Positions 7,025-14,044 are shown, counted from the first letter of the stretch. The stretch is 24,719 nt of DNA from JAVBNN01 sp031551525 (GCA_031551525.1 JAVBNN010000016.1:1-24719); one strand, 5' to 3'. A program made the numbers and translations. The notes: generated by a model not told the origin, from the letters alone.

Positions 7025-8203
7025 TCAGTTGATTTTTTCTTTGAAAGCCTGTTTGCCGTCTTTAAATTCGATTATAACCGCGCTCTTTATCGGATCGTGC
7101 TTGCTATCCATCGTCAATTTGCCTGTCGCTACCTGCAGATCTTTAATAGTAGCCAGCGCATCCTTGATTTTTTGCGGATCGTCGCTGCCCGCGCGTTTTA
7201 CCGCATCGGCAAACATCATGCCTGCGTCATAGCCAAGTGCAGCAAAGGCATCCGGTGTTTTGTTGTACTCTTTTTTGTATGCCTCAACAAATTTCTTTAT
7301 ATTAGGATCGCTGTCTTCTACAGAATAGTGGTTACAGAAGAATGTATTGTTGAGCGCTTTGGCGCCGGCTATTTCAACAGTCTGCGGCGCATCCCAGCCA
7401 TCAGAGCCAAGAAGTGGCACGGTTATGCCAAGCTCACGGGCCTGTTTTACTATCATGCCGACTTCCTGATAGTAACCTGGGATAAAGATAATATCCGGGT
7501 TGGTCGCTTTTATTTTAGTCAGAGTGGATTTGAAGTCAGTGTCTTTTTGCAAATAGGCTTCTTCGGCAACTATTTTACCGCCGCCTGCTTGGATGGTCTT
7601 TTTAAAGACGTCCGCAAGGCCTTTGGCGTAGTCAGAAGAGCTGTCGTTATACACGGCGACATTTTTGACCTTCAAGCTGTTCAAGGCAAACTTTGCCATT
7701 ATCTGGCCCTGGAAGGGGTCGATAAAACAGCTGCGGAAGAGATAGTCGCGTACTTTTCCATCTTTGAAAGTAATATCCGGGTTGGTGCCGGTCGGAGTGA
7801 GCATTGGGACCTTGTTGTCTGTTACTACCTGTGCGGACGCCAAAACGCTGGCGCTGACGACCGGGCCGATTACTGTGCACACCTTATCCTGGGTGATGAG
7901 TTTAGTGGTAGCGTTCATCGCTTCAGAAGGCTCTGACTTGTTGTCTGCTACGACCAGGTTGATCTTGCGGCTATTTATACCGCCTTTGTCGTTTATTTCT
8001 TTAAAAGCCAGTTTCAAGCCGTTGTGCGCGGATTGGGCAAAGTTGGAAACATTGCCGGTCAGTTCAAAATTGCCACCTACTTTGATGTCACCTTTGGCAT
8101 CTTTTGCCGCCGGCGCCTTAGCACCGCCGCCACAGCCAGCGAGCCCAGCCAGCATAGCAAAACAGGCTGCTACACAGGCTATACGTTTAACGCATTTTTT
8201 CAT
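7025..8203 (-). CDS. livJ: Branched-chain amino acid ABC transporter substrate-binding lipoprotein (copy 2, promoter-proximal)
   Basis: A 392-residue LivJ-type lipoprotein. Signal peptide KKCVKR, hydrophobic stretch and lipobox LAGC put the lipidated cysteine near residue 24. It shares with the downstream copy VADNKSEPSEA, FRSCFIDPF, LTKIKATNPD and YYQEVGMIVKQAREL, so the two arose by tandem duplication. The ligand-loop motif here reads TPTGTNPDIT rather than SPSATNPNVT. ATG at 8203 has TAGGAGGAGAT in front. It is the first gene of the liv operon, after a consensus promoter and a leader of about 140 nt. Why two binding proteins are kept (different ligands or dosage) is unknown. Confidence 0.94.
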   Translation of the reverse strand: MKKCVKRIACVAACFAMLAGLAGCGGGAKAPAAKDAKGDIKVGGNFELTGNVSNFAQSAHNGLKLAFKEINDKGGINSRKINLVVADNKSEPSEAMNATTKLITQDKVCTVIGPVVSASVLASAQVVTDNKVPMLTPTGTNPDITFKDGKVRDYLFRSCFIDPFQGQIMAKFALNSLKVKNVAVYNDSSSDYAKGLADVFKKTIQAGGGKIVAEEAYLQKDTDFKSTLTKIKATNPDIIFIPGYYQEVGMIVKQARELGITVPLLGSDGWDAPQTVEIAGAKALNNTFFCNHYSVEDSDPNIKKFVEAYKKEYNKTPDAFAALGYDAGMMFADAVKRAGSDDPQKIKDALATIKDLQVATGKLTMDSKHDPIKSAVIIEFKDGKQAFKEKIN

Positions 8204-8343
8204 TACCAGATCTCCTCCTAAACGTTTTACCTGAACAAATAAGCCCTTTGCCGTCCGTCCTCTTCGTAAGATACGCCAACAAAGAGCGCCCCTGCGGTAT
8301 GTTTGAAAATCAAAACAAAACGCCTCGAAAAACGGCCAAGTCT
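8204..8343 (-). promoter_or_regulatory. Long 5' leader of the liv operon with three potential helices
   Basis: Between the predicted transcription start (about 8344) and livJ there are about 140 nt. Minus-strand segments can pair: GCCGT (8336-8332) with ACGGC (8254-8250) as a closing helix; TTTGA/TCAAA (8314-8310 with 8306-8302); and CTCTTTGT (8286-8279) with ACGAAGAG (8267-8260), including one G-U pair. The result would be a two-hairpin junction just before the ribosome site. It does not match a riboswitch or T-box that I recognise. The pairing is real on paper; a function is inference. Confidence 0.3.
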
Positions 8344-8350
8344 ATGTTTC

Positions 8351-8380
8351 ATTATAAAGAAAATTGTAATAGTTTGTCAA
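8351..8380 (-). promoter_or_regulatory. Consensus sigma-A promoter of the liv operon
   Basis: On the minus strand a perfect TTGACA (8380-8375) and a perfect TATAAT (8356-8351) are separated by 18 bases. It would start transcription near 8344. Upstream, two copies of CTCTTGTAA (plus-strand 8402-8410 and 8446-8454) lie 44 bases apart and could be part of a regulatory region, though nothing identifies a regulator. Confidence 0.85.
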
Positions 8381-8452
8381 GATTTATCCGGCAGAAAGAG
8401 GCTCTTGTAACACAACAATTTTTCTGACAAGATAATCGTACAATCCTCTTGT

Positions 8453-8481
8453 AAAAAATATCAGCCCGGCTAGGCCGGGCT
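8453..8481 (-). terminator. Strong intrinsic terminator after bactofilin
   Basis: An 8-bp GC-rich perfect stem AGCCCGGC/GCCGGGCT with a 3-nt loop (8463-8481), followed on the minus strand by GATA and six T residues (8458-8453). It lies five bases past the bactofilin stop and separates that gene from the liv promoter. Confidence 0.9.
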
Positions 8482-8485
8482 ATAA

Positions 8486-8914
8486 TTATTTCTTGCTTTT
8501 CGTCTGTTCGGGAAGAGGGGACGTGGGCAAATCAATTTCCGCTTCTTTTCTCGCCTCACTGGCACCCTTAAATTCCGCGCCTTCTTCGATCACCAATTTT
8601 TTGACCTTTATATCACCAATAAGTGTAGCGCCTACCAGTAGCTCCAATTTTTCTTCAACACTTACATTGCCGGTAACGCTGCCGGAAATCGTCACATTGC
8701 GAGCTACCAGATCGGCTCTGATTTTGCCACCCGGACCAATAAAAATGTCCCCCTGCGATTTGACGCAACCTTCAAATACTCCATCTATTCTGATAGATCC
8801 GTCTGAAGACAGTTCCCCTTTTAAAACCGTAGTCTTACCCAAAACCGTTTCCACACCACCTGGTGTAGATGGCGCTTTTCCGGAGGAGCCACTTTTACTA
8901 GAACCGAAAAACAT
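8486..8914 (-). CDS. Bactofilin family cytoskeletal protein
   Basis: A 142-residue bactofilin (polymer-forming cytoskeletal protein). After a short glycine/serine-rich tail (MFFGSSKSGSSGK), the central part of about residues 20-115 shows the repeated beta-helix pattern with GSIRIDGVFEGCVKSQGDI, IGPGGKIRADLVARNVTIS and GSVTGNVSVEEKLEL. A charged C-terminal tail ends in KSKK. Bactofilins form nucleotide-independent filaments that often position cell-wall enzymes. ATG at 8914 is used because GGAGG lies eight bases upstream; the earlier GTG at 8929 overlaps that site. The gene lies 22 bases after an M23 peptidase, the common bactofilin partner. The 3' side ends in a strong terminator. Confidence 0.93.
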   Translation of the reverse strand: MFFGSSKSGSSGKAPSTPGGVETVLGKTTVLKGELSSDGSIRIDGVFEGCVKSQGDIFIGPGGKIRADLVARNVTISGSVTGNVSVEEKLELLVGATLIGDIKVKKLVIEEGAEFKGASEARKEAEIDLPTSPLPEQTKSKK

Positions 8915-8936
8915 TTTCGATACCTCCACACAACAA

Positions 8937-9857
8937 TTACATAAAGCTGGCGGGGTTTACCTGCACGCCATTTTTTAATACTTCATAATGTAAATGGGTC
9001 CCCGTGCTAGCGCCGGAATTACCCATGCGGGCAATAATATCGCCCTTCTTCACTCTTTGTCCGGGGGTAACCAGAAGGGCCGAATTATGCGCATACGCGG
9101 TTTTCATGCCATAACCGTGGTTGATGGCAACATACATCCCGTATCCGCCAAACCAGCCCGCATCTTCCACCACACCTGCGGCGGTCGCACAAACAGCTGA
9201 ACCGTAAGCTCCTGCTATATCTATCCCCATATGCATACTACTGCCTATACCGCCAGGAGAAGACCTGCCGCCAAAACGCGAGGTTATGTCGCCAGACACC
9301 GGCCAACCGGTAGGCGTTGCGGCTCTTATTGCATTGCGTTCTACCAAGCGCTCATTCAAAGCAGTCAACTGGCCTTGCTGCAAGCGAGCCTGTTCTTTAA
9401 GCTCTTTTACCTTGGCCAGCAGTTCGTCGGCATTAGCTACAACAGGCACGACCACCGGGCGTTCCTGTCCAGGCAATGCACGGTCTACACCCGAACGGGA
9501 AACCGTTTTGTCATCAGGATTGAGTGATCTTTTCACTTCAGTCTGCAGCTGGTTTACCTTGGCAATCTCTTGCTGCACTTCTTCCGTAGCCTGGGCCAAT
9601 TGTTTGAGCTTGTTTTCCTGCGCATCTTTATTAGCGCGCAGGTCGCTTAGTTCTGCCTGCTCCGCCTGAGCCTGCTTGACCAGCAGGATCTGGCGCAACT
9701 GGAAGCCACCAAAAACCAAACACAAACATAAAATAGCGGTAAACATTCTTTTTAATGCCACCGCTGGCAGATTTATGCTATATGTCCTGGCCCCCTGATG
9801 GGGTACGATCATGAATGTATAGGCACGTTTGTCCGGTTTATCAGGTTGTTGTTTCAC
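8937..9857 (-). CDS. Membrane-anchored M23 (LytM/peptidoglycan endopeptidase) family protein
   Basis: A 306-residue protein with a short cytoplasmic N-terminus (YTFMIVPHQGARTYSINLP is a common start of such proteins), one membrane segment at about residues 36-53, a coiled coil at about 58-110, a second helical segment at about 140-168 and a C-terminal M23 domain. The zinc-site motifs are complete: HMGIDIAG (HxxxD), HGYG and HLHYEV (HxH), so catalysis on peptidoglycan cross-links is likely. GTG at 9857 has GGAGG seven bases upstream. It is cotranscribed with bactofilin. The 82-base gap upstream is very AT-rich (an A7T8A4 run around 9894-9912) and may hold its promoter, but I cannot define one. 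Confidence 0.93.
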   Translation of the reverse strand: MKQQPDKPDKRAYTFMIVPHQGARTYSINLPAVALKRMFTAILCLCLVFGGFQLRQILLVKQAQAEQAELSDLRANKDAQENKLKQLAQATEEVQQEIAKVNQLQTEVKRSLNPDDKTVSRSGVDRALPGQERPVVVPVVANADELLAKVKELKEQARLQQGQLTALNERLVERNAIRAATPTGWPVSGDITSRFGGRSSPGGIGSSMHMGIDIAGAYGSAVCATAAGVVEDAGWFGGYGMYVAINHGYGMKTAYAHNSALLVTPGQRVKKGDIIARMGNSGASTGTHLHYEVLKNGVQVNPASFM

Positions 9858-9939
9858 GAAGGTACCTCCGGATTGTCGATAATTTCCACAAAAAAATTTT
9901 TTTTAAAACATAATGTATTTTATATTTCGGCAAAACTTT

Positions 9940-10443
9940 TTAAAACCCTTTTTTTCTTTTAAAACTTTTTTCTTCTGCTTGTTTTATAGCCCGTTTTTCT
10001 TCATCCGTAAGCATATAGTTTGATTGTCCCGACAAAACCGGCTTGGCGTAACACCTCGCTTCGCTACGGCCATAAATGCTAGACAGCGCAACACCATTGT
10101 TCTCATCGTCCAGTAAAGCTATTGCATAGCTAAGATCGCTGCCGGTATCGTCAAAAGCATTAAAACGCACGATCCCCACCCGCTGCACACAACCTTCCAA
10201 CTGGTGGGCCAAAGCACTACAACGCCGCTCCAGGAGTATTATATCCTCTTTTGCACAATCAATATCTCCCAAACGAGTCAAAAACATCCGCTCTAAGTCT
10301 TTGCCTTCCGAACCGGTCATTAGTTGCTTATAGCGACGTTCCAGCTTGCTGACACGGCTGGACAGGTAAACGACCGCAGCCAAAAACAAAATAAGCGCAA
10401 CGATACAGCCAGTAAGCCAGATTGTCAAATTTGCAGTTCCCAT
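9940..10443 (-). CDS. DUF4446 family membrane protein
   Basis: A 167-residue protein with one N-terminal membrane segment (about residues 7-28), then a helical region ERRYKQLMTGSEGKDLERM, and the DUF4446 core VGIVRFNAFDDTGSDLSYAIALLDDENNGVALSSIYGR at about 90-128, ending in a lysine-rich tail (EEKRAIKQAEE...KRKKGF). Function is unknown. DUF4446 genes (Bacillus YyaB type) are commonly next to parB. ATG at 10443 follows AAGGGG at rather long spacing. It is 19 bases downstream of the DUF554 gene. Confidence 0.88.
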   Translation of the reverse strand: MGTANLTIWLTGCIVALILFLAAVVYLSSRVSKLERRYKQLMTGSEGKDLERMFLTRLGDIDCAKEDIILLERRCSALAHQLEGCVQRVGIVRFNAFDDTGSDLSYAIALLDDENNGVALSSIYGRSEARCYAKPVLSGQSNYMLTDEEKRAIKQAEEKSFKRKKGF

Positions 10444-10462
10444 TAAACAAAAACCCCTTCGT

Positions 10463-11167
10463 TCAAAATTTGAAATAAATAGTCGTTACAACCGCGGCAC
10501 AAGCTATTGCCGGTAGAAGATTGGCTATTTTTATCGGCACCAGTTTTAACATCAAAAACGAGATGCCTATGATCAAAACCCCTCCGGTTGCAGTCATCTC
10601 CGCAATGACCGCTTCAGAGAAAATGCCGGTGAAAAAACCGGCCGCCAAAGTTATGATTCCCTGATACACCAAAACCGACAGCGCAGAAAACATGACGCCC
10701 AGTCCCAATGAAGAGGTAAAAAAAATCGCCGTGATACCGTCTATAAGGCTTTTAGCGTAAAGAATACCCGCGTCCCCGGTCAACCCTTCCTGGATGCTGC
10801 CAACAACGCTCATTGCACCAACACAATACAAAAGGCTTGCCGTAACGAATGCCTCGCTTATGCTCGTATCCCCCCGACTGTCCCGCGGAAAGCATTTGTT
10901 GACCACCGACGCTAATGCATCGCCCACAACTTTCAGCCAGCGGTCTATGTCCAAGGCCTCACCCAAAAGCCCCCCCAGAGCGATACTTATGATAACGATC
11001 AGTATATTATTCGTTTTAAGAGCCATCTGAATACCAATAACCCCAACCACTATGCCCAGGCCATGTATGACCGTCACCTGATAACGGTCAGGTATGCCCT
11101 GTTTTAAAAGAAGGCCCAAGAGAGACCCTGCTATTATCAACAGGGCGTTGGTTATAGTACCTAACAC
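10463..11167 (-). CDS. DUF554 family integral membrane protein (YqgA/YdfK type)
   Basis: A 234-residue polytopic membrane protein, about seven hydrophobic segments. Recognisable family features are the start LGTITNALLIIAGSLLGLL, GLGIVVGVIGIQMAL, LGGLLGEALDID, and YCVGAMSVVGSIQEGLTGD near residues 113-131, followed by LYAKSLIDGITAIFF. The family is annotated as possible transport protein without a known substrate. The start is GTG at 11167 with GGAGG seven bases upstream. It lies 25 bases after parB and probably shares its transcript. Confidence 0.9.
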   Translation of the reverse strand: MLGTITNALLIIAGSLLGLLLKQGIPDRYQVTVIHGLGIVVGVIGIQMALKTNNILIVIISIALGGLLGEALDIDRWLKVVGDALASVVNKCFPRDSRGDTSISEAFVTASLLYCVGAMSVVGSIQEGLTGDAGILYAKSLIDGITAIFFTSSLGLGVMFSALSVLVYQGIITLAAGFFTGIFSEAVIAEMTATGGVLIIGISFLMLKLVPIKIANLLPAIACAAVVTTIYFKF

Positions 11168-11192
11168 AATTGCGCCTCCTCAAAACACCTTG

Positions 11193-12098
11193 TTATACAG
11201 GCAACGTGCGCACCACGTCACTGCCAGCAGCAGGCTTTTTCTTCTGAAAAATGCACTCCAAGAGACGCTCTAGATCATCATCGGAATAAAAATCTATCAG
11301 GATTTTCCCCTTGCTGCCTATACGCTTTATTTTTACCGGCGTACCCAGAGAAAGCGCCAGGCGATCCTCTATATCAGCCAGATAGACATCCTGTGTATCG
11401 TTTTGCACTACAGACGCCTTAGGTTTCTTTTTGCCGATATTGCGTATGTACGCCTCTACTTCACGGGCACTCATATCGTTGGCCTTGATCTTCTCCGCCA
11501 CCGTAAGCTGCTGCTCTGCGCCTGACAACGCCAAAAGCGGACGCACTTGCCCCATGCTTAAAGTTCCACGTGAAACAAAGTCTTGTATTGCTTCTGGCAA
11601 ATTAAGCAAACGCAGGACATTAGCAATAGTCGAGCGGCTGCGGCCGATTTTTTGCGCAACTTCTTCCTGGGTAAGATCCAGAGACTCCATCAAGCCTCGG
11701 AAAGCCTGCGCTTCTTCTATAGGGTTAAGGTCGTGCCGCTGAATATTTTCAATAATAGCAATCTCCATGATCTGCTCGTCCGTATAATCCCGGACGACGA
11801 CCGGAACTTTGGCCAAACCAAGAGCGGAGGCTGCCCGCCAACGGCGTTCACCGGCAACGATTTCATACAGATCTCCCACTTTGCGAACGATTAGAGGCTG
11901 TATAACGCCATGTTGTTTCACCGACTCCATCAGTTCGCTTAACTTTTCTTCGTCAAATAGTTTGCGTGGTTGGTGCGGATTAGGCGTAAGTTTTGTTACT
12001 GCCAGTTCTACTTTCAATTCGTGTTCCGCCGGAGCAATGGGTGCTGTAAAAAATGCATCCAGCCCTTTTCCTAATCCTCTTTGTTTGTTAGCACTCAT
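11193..12098 (-). CDS. parB: Chromosome-partitioning protein ParB (Spo0J)
   Basis: A 301-residue CTP-dependent DNA clamp that loads at parS. Features in order: KQRGLGKGLDAFF N-terminus (the ParA-contacting segment), TPNPHQPRK at about 38-46, the CTPase GERRWRAA motif at 83-90, ENIQRHDLNP at 117-126, helix-turn-helix QEEVAQKIGRSRSTIANVLRLL around 144-165, and a C-terminal dimerisation domain. R155 occupies the position where ParB proteins have Arg and Noc proteins Gln, and a Gly follows in LSMGQ, consistent with parS specificity. ATG overlaps the parA stop by four bases. A parS-like palindrome lies within the gene. Confidence 0.97.
   Translation of the reverse strand: MSANKQRGLGKGLDAFFTAPIAPAEHELKVELAVTKLTPNPHQPRKLFDEEKLSELMESVKQHGVIQPLIVRKVGDLYEIVAGERRWRAASALGLAKVPVVVRDYTDEQIMEIAIIENIQRHDLNPIEEAQAFRGLMESLDLTQEEVAQKIGRSRSTIANVLRLLNLPEAIQDFVSRGTLSMGQVRPLLALSGAEQQLTVAEKIKANDMSAREVEAYIRNIGKKKPKASVVQNDTQDVYLADIEDRLALSLGTPVKIKRIGSKGKILIDFYSDDDLERLLECIFQKKKPAAGSDVVRTLPV
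11562..11577. promoter_or_regulatory. parS-like site inside parB
   Basis: The 16-mer matches the parS consensus TGTTTCACGTGAAACA at 14 of 16 positions and keeps the central CACGTG. It lies in the parB codons for FVSRGT, just after the helix-turn-helix. Bacillus also carries a parS inside its parB gene (spo0J). Confidence 0.65.
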
Positions 12099-12853
12099 TT
12101 TTTAGCTACCTCCTGGGCAAACTTCATATATACCTCCGCCCCCTTGGATTTTCGGTCATACTGCAACACCGACTGTCCAAAGCTCGGGGCTTCGCTCAAC
12201 CGAACATTGCGCGGGATTATCGTTTGATATACTTTGTCGCCAAAATGCTTGCGCACCTCATTTTCCACCTGCACAGAAAGGTTTGTCCGACCATCATACA
12301 TCGTCATAACTATACCCTCCAGATAGAGGCGCGGATTAAAACTCCCCCGCACAAGGTTGACCGTATTCATAAGCTGGGCAACGCCTTCAAGGGCATAAAA
12401 TTCGCATTGGATAGGAACGATCAACGACTCTACCGCCGCAAGGCTGTTTATAGTCAACAAGCCAAGTGATGGCGGGCAATCTATAAAAATGTAATCATAT
12501 GCCGATTGTGCAGGATGCAACAATTTGCGCATACGATATTCACGCTCGGAAACATTAGTCAATTCCAATTCCGCCCCGGCTAATTGTATCGCACTTGGCA
12601 ACAATGAAAGATTTTCAATCTGAGTGGCCGTTACTAACTTGGATAAAGGTGTCTGATCGACCAACCCATCGTAAACACAGGCCGTGATTCTGTCTTTGGC
12701 AAACCCCAGTCCGCTTGTCGCATTGCCCTGCGGGTCAGAGTCAACCAGTAAAACCTTATACCCTAATTCTGCCAGACAAGCGCTTAGATTTATAGCCGTA
12801 GTGGTTTTGCCCACGCCGCCTTTTTGATTAGCGATTGCCACCATTTTCCCCAT
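12095..12853 (-). CDS. parA: Chromosome-partitioning ATPase ParA (Soj)
   Basis: A 252-residue ParA/MinD-type ATPase. The deviant Walker A KGGVGKTT with the signature lysine is at residues 11-18, DSDPQGNATSGLG is at about 39-51, Walker B YIFIDCPPSLGLLTIN near 120-135, and the C-terminal IPRNVRLSEAPSFGQSV typical of Soj is near 212-228. It binds DNA non-specifically in its ATP form and works with ParB on origin segregation and DnaA control. ATG at 12853 has GAGGTGA upstream; the next ATG (MVAIANQ) is also possible. The end overlaps parB by four bases. Confidence 0.97.
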   Translation of the reverse strand: MGKMVAIANQKGGVGKTTTAINLSACLAELGYKVLLVDSDPQGNATSGLGFAKDRITACVYDGLVDQTPLSKLVTATQIENLSLLPSAIQLAGAELELTNVSEREYRMRKLLHPAQSAYDYIFIDCPPSLGLLTINSLAAVESLIVPIQCEFYALEGVAQLMNTVNLVRGSFNPRLYLEGIVMTMYDGRTNLSVQVENEVRKHFGDKVYQTIIPRNVRLSEAPSFGQSVLQYDRKSKGAEVYMKFAQEVAKK

Positions 12854-12896
12854 AAAGTCACCTCATATCAAAAATAATCTCTGTTCATCGCGCTAT

Positions 12897-12914
12897 TACA
12901 ACTAATACAACTAA
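12897..12914. repeat. Two tandem copies of a 9-base unit upstream of parA
   Basis: TACAACTAA occurs twice with no gap, about 45 bases upstream of the parA start. It could be chance or a small operator; no convincing promoter could be placed on it. Confidence 0.6.
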
Positions 12915-12960
12915 CTGAAGGCAGGCGCACTACACAACCACTCATATAAAACTTGTCTTA

Positions 12961-12976
12961 TTTTTCACGTGAAACA
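12961..12976. promoter_or_regulatory. parS site between parA and noc
   Basis: A 16-mer matching TGTTTCACGTGAAACA at 15 of 16 positions, six bases past the stop codon of noc and about 108 bases upstream of parA. This is the best intergenic ParB-loading site near parAB. Confidence 0.85.
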
Positions 12977-12982
12977 CTTGCT

Positions 12983-13864
12983 TCATTTTTTTGTTTTCGC
13001 GGCCTTACTTTTAGCGATTGCCGAGGAGAAGCGCAGCGTCAAAACCACGTCTTCGCCTTCCAAACCTTCTTCTATCTTAACTGGCATGCCAGCCTTCTTG
13101 ATGTCAGAAACAACCTTTTTAATACTATTTATAAATATTCGCGCATCCCGGATTACCCTGGTCCGCTTCCCGCCCGACGGCCCCGGTTGCAATGATGCAG
13201 TTGTTGCCGGCGCAAGAGGCTTGTTAGAAAGCGCAGCAATCAACTCTTCTGTTTGGCGTACATTTAAATCATTTTCCTTTATTGCCTGTATCACCTTAAG
13301 TTGATCCGCCGCATTGTCAAGCTTAAGCAAAGCCCGCGCATGGCGTTCAGAAAAACCGTCTGCGCGCAAGGCTTCCCGGACAGCGGGTGACATGCGGGCT
13401 ATACGCAACTTGTTGGCAATTGTAGATTGTTTTTTACCCACCCGTTTCGCCAGTTCTTCTTGTGTAATCGCAAATTCCCGAATCAAAAGATCATAACCGG
13501 CGGCTTCATCAAAAAAATGCAGGTCTTCGCGTTGCAGATTTTCGATCATAGCCAGTTCGGCAACTTCTTGGCTACTATAGTTCCCCAACAGCACAGGAAC
13601 TGTTTCCAGATTAGCTATATAGGCCGCACGGAGCCTTCTCTCGCCGGCAATCAAAAGATATTGTTCCTCTTCTAGCGGTATTGCCAGCAAAGGCTGCAGT
13701 ATCCCGTACTGGTTGATCGAATCCGCCAACTCTTGCAAGGACGCCGTATCAAAAACTTTGCGCGGTTGAAAGGGGTTGGTTATTATACTGCCAATTGGCA
13801 CATTGGCAATCGTCTGTTCAGCTTGTCCAATATCCGGCAAACGCACAACTTCTTCTATTTCCAC
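12983..13864 (-). CDS. noc: Nucleoid occlusion protein Noc (ParB paralogue)
   Basis: A 293-residue ParB-family CTP-binding clamp that blocks division over the chromosome. ITNPFQPRKVF is at about 28-38, the CTPase GERRLRAA motif at 74-81, ENLQREDLHFF at 108-118, and the helix-turn-helix QEELAKRVGKKQSTIANKLR at about 135-154. Specificity positions read Q146, K152, R157 and R174 (SERHARAL), i.e. the Gln/Lys/basic/Arg set of Noc rather than the Arg/Thr/Ala/Gly set of ParB. The start is GTG at 13864 with GGAGG seven bases upstream. The N-terminus (EIEEVVRLPD) is acidic and lacks the basic amphipathic membrane helix of Bacillus Noc. A perfect Noc-type palindrome lies about 85 bases upstream. Confidence 0.93.
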   Translation of the reverse strand: MEIEEVVRLPDIGQAEQTIANVPIGSIITNPFQPRKVFDTASLQELADSINQYGILQPLLAIPLEEEQYLLIAGERRLRAAYIANLETVPVLLGNYSSQEVAELAMIENLQREDLHFFDEAAGYDLLIREFAITQEELAKRVGKKQSTIANKLRIARMSPAVREALRADGFSERHARALLKLDNAADQLKVIQAIKENDLNVRQTEELIAALSNKPLAPATTASLQPGPSGGKRTRVIRDARIFINSIKKVVSDIKKAGMPVKIEEGLEGEDVVLTLRFSSAIAKSKAAKTKK

Positions 13865-13949
13865 AAAAACACCTCCGATAGCTTCCAGCGCGAGCACGCT
13901 CTTTTATGTCGCCTTGTTTAAGTTCGACAAAAACCTTTTTTTACCTTTC

Positions 13950-13969
13950 ATTATTTCCCGGGAAATAAT
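13950..13969. promoter_or_regulatory. Noc-binding site (perfect 20-bp palindrome)
   Basis: ATTATTTCCCGGGAAATAAT is a perfect palindrome that contains the known Bacillus Noc site ATTTCCCGGGAAAT in full. It lies upstream of noc, so Noc could load here and may also control its own gene. Confidence 0.85.
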
Positions 13970-13984
13970 CTTTTTTGCCCGCCG

Positions 13985-14000
13985 CGTTTCACGTGCAACA
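13985..14000. promoter_or_regulatory. parS-like site upstream of noc (proximal)
   Basis: CGTTTCACGTGCAACA matches the parS consensus at 14 of 16 positions. The right half carries GCAACA in place of GAAACA, a change shared with the second site 44 bases away. Confidence 0.6.
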
Positions 14001-14028
14001 TTTTGCGCGGATCTTTTTCGTTTCTGTT

Positions 14029-14044
14029 TGTTTCACGTGCAACA
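14029..14044. promoter_or_regulatory. parS-like site upstream of noc (distal)
   Basis: TGTTTCACGTGCAACA matches the parS consensus at 15 of 16 positions, in the same orientation as the copy at 13985 and with the same C in the right half. Confidence 0.7.

Noticed and set aside
6950..7936. A 328-codon open frame on the plus strand
   Set aside because: It lies wholly antisense to livJ2 and the gap beside it, has no ribosome site, and its sequence resembles no known family. The long frame reflects codon bias of the real gene.
8351..8370. CodY-like box within the liv promoter
   Set aside because: Only about 11 of 15 bases match AATTTTCWGAAAATT, and the AT-rich spacer and -10 explain them. Not enough to claim regulation by CodY.
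9858..9939. Promoter upstream of the M23 peptidase
   Set aside because: TTGCCG is present on the minus strand, but no -10 with proper spacing can be chosen in this AT-rich tract.
13865..13949. Promoter for noc (TTGTCG followed by CATAAA)
   Set aside because: The -10 is poor and the spacing is 16; too weak to list as a feature.
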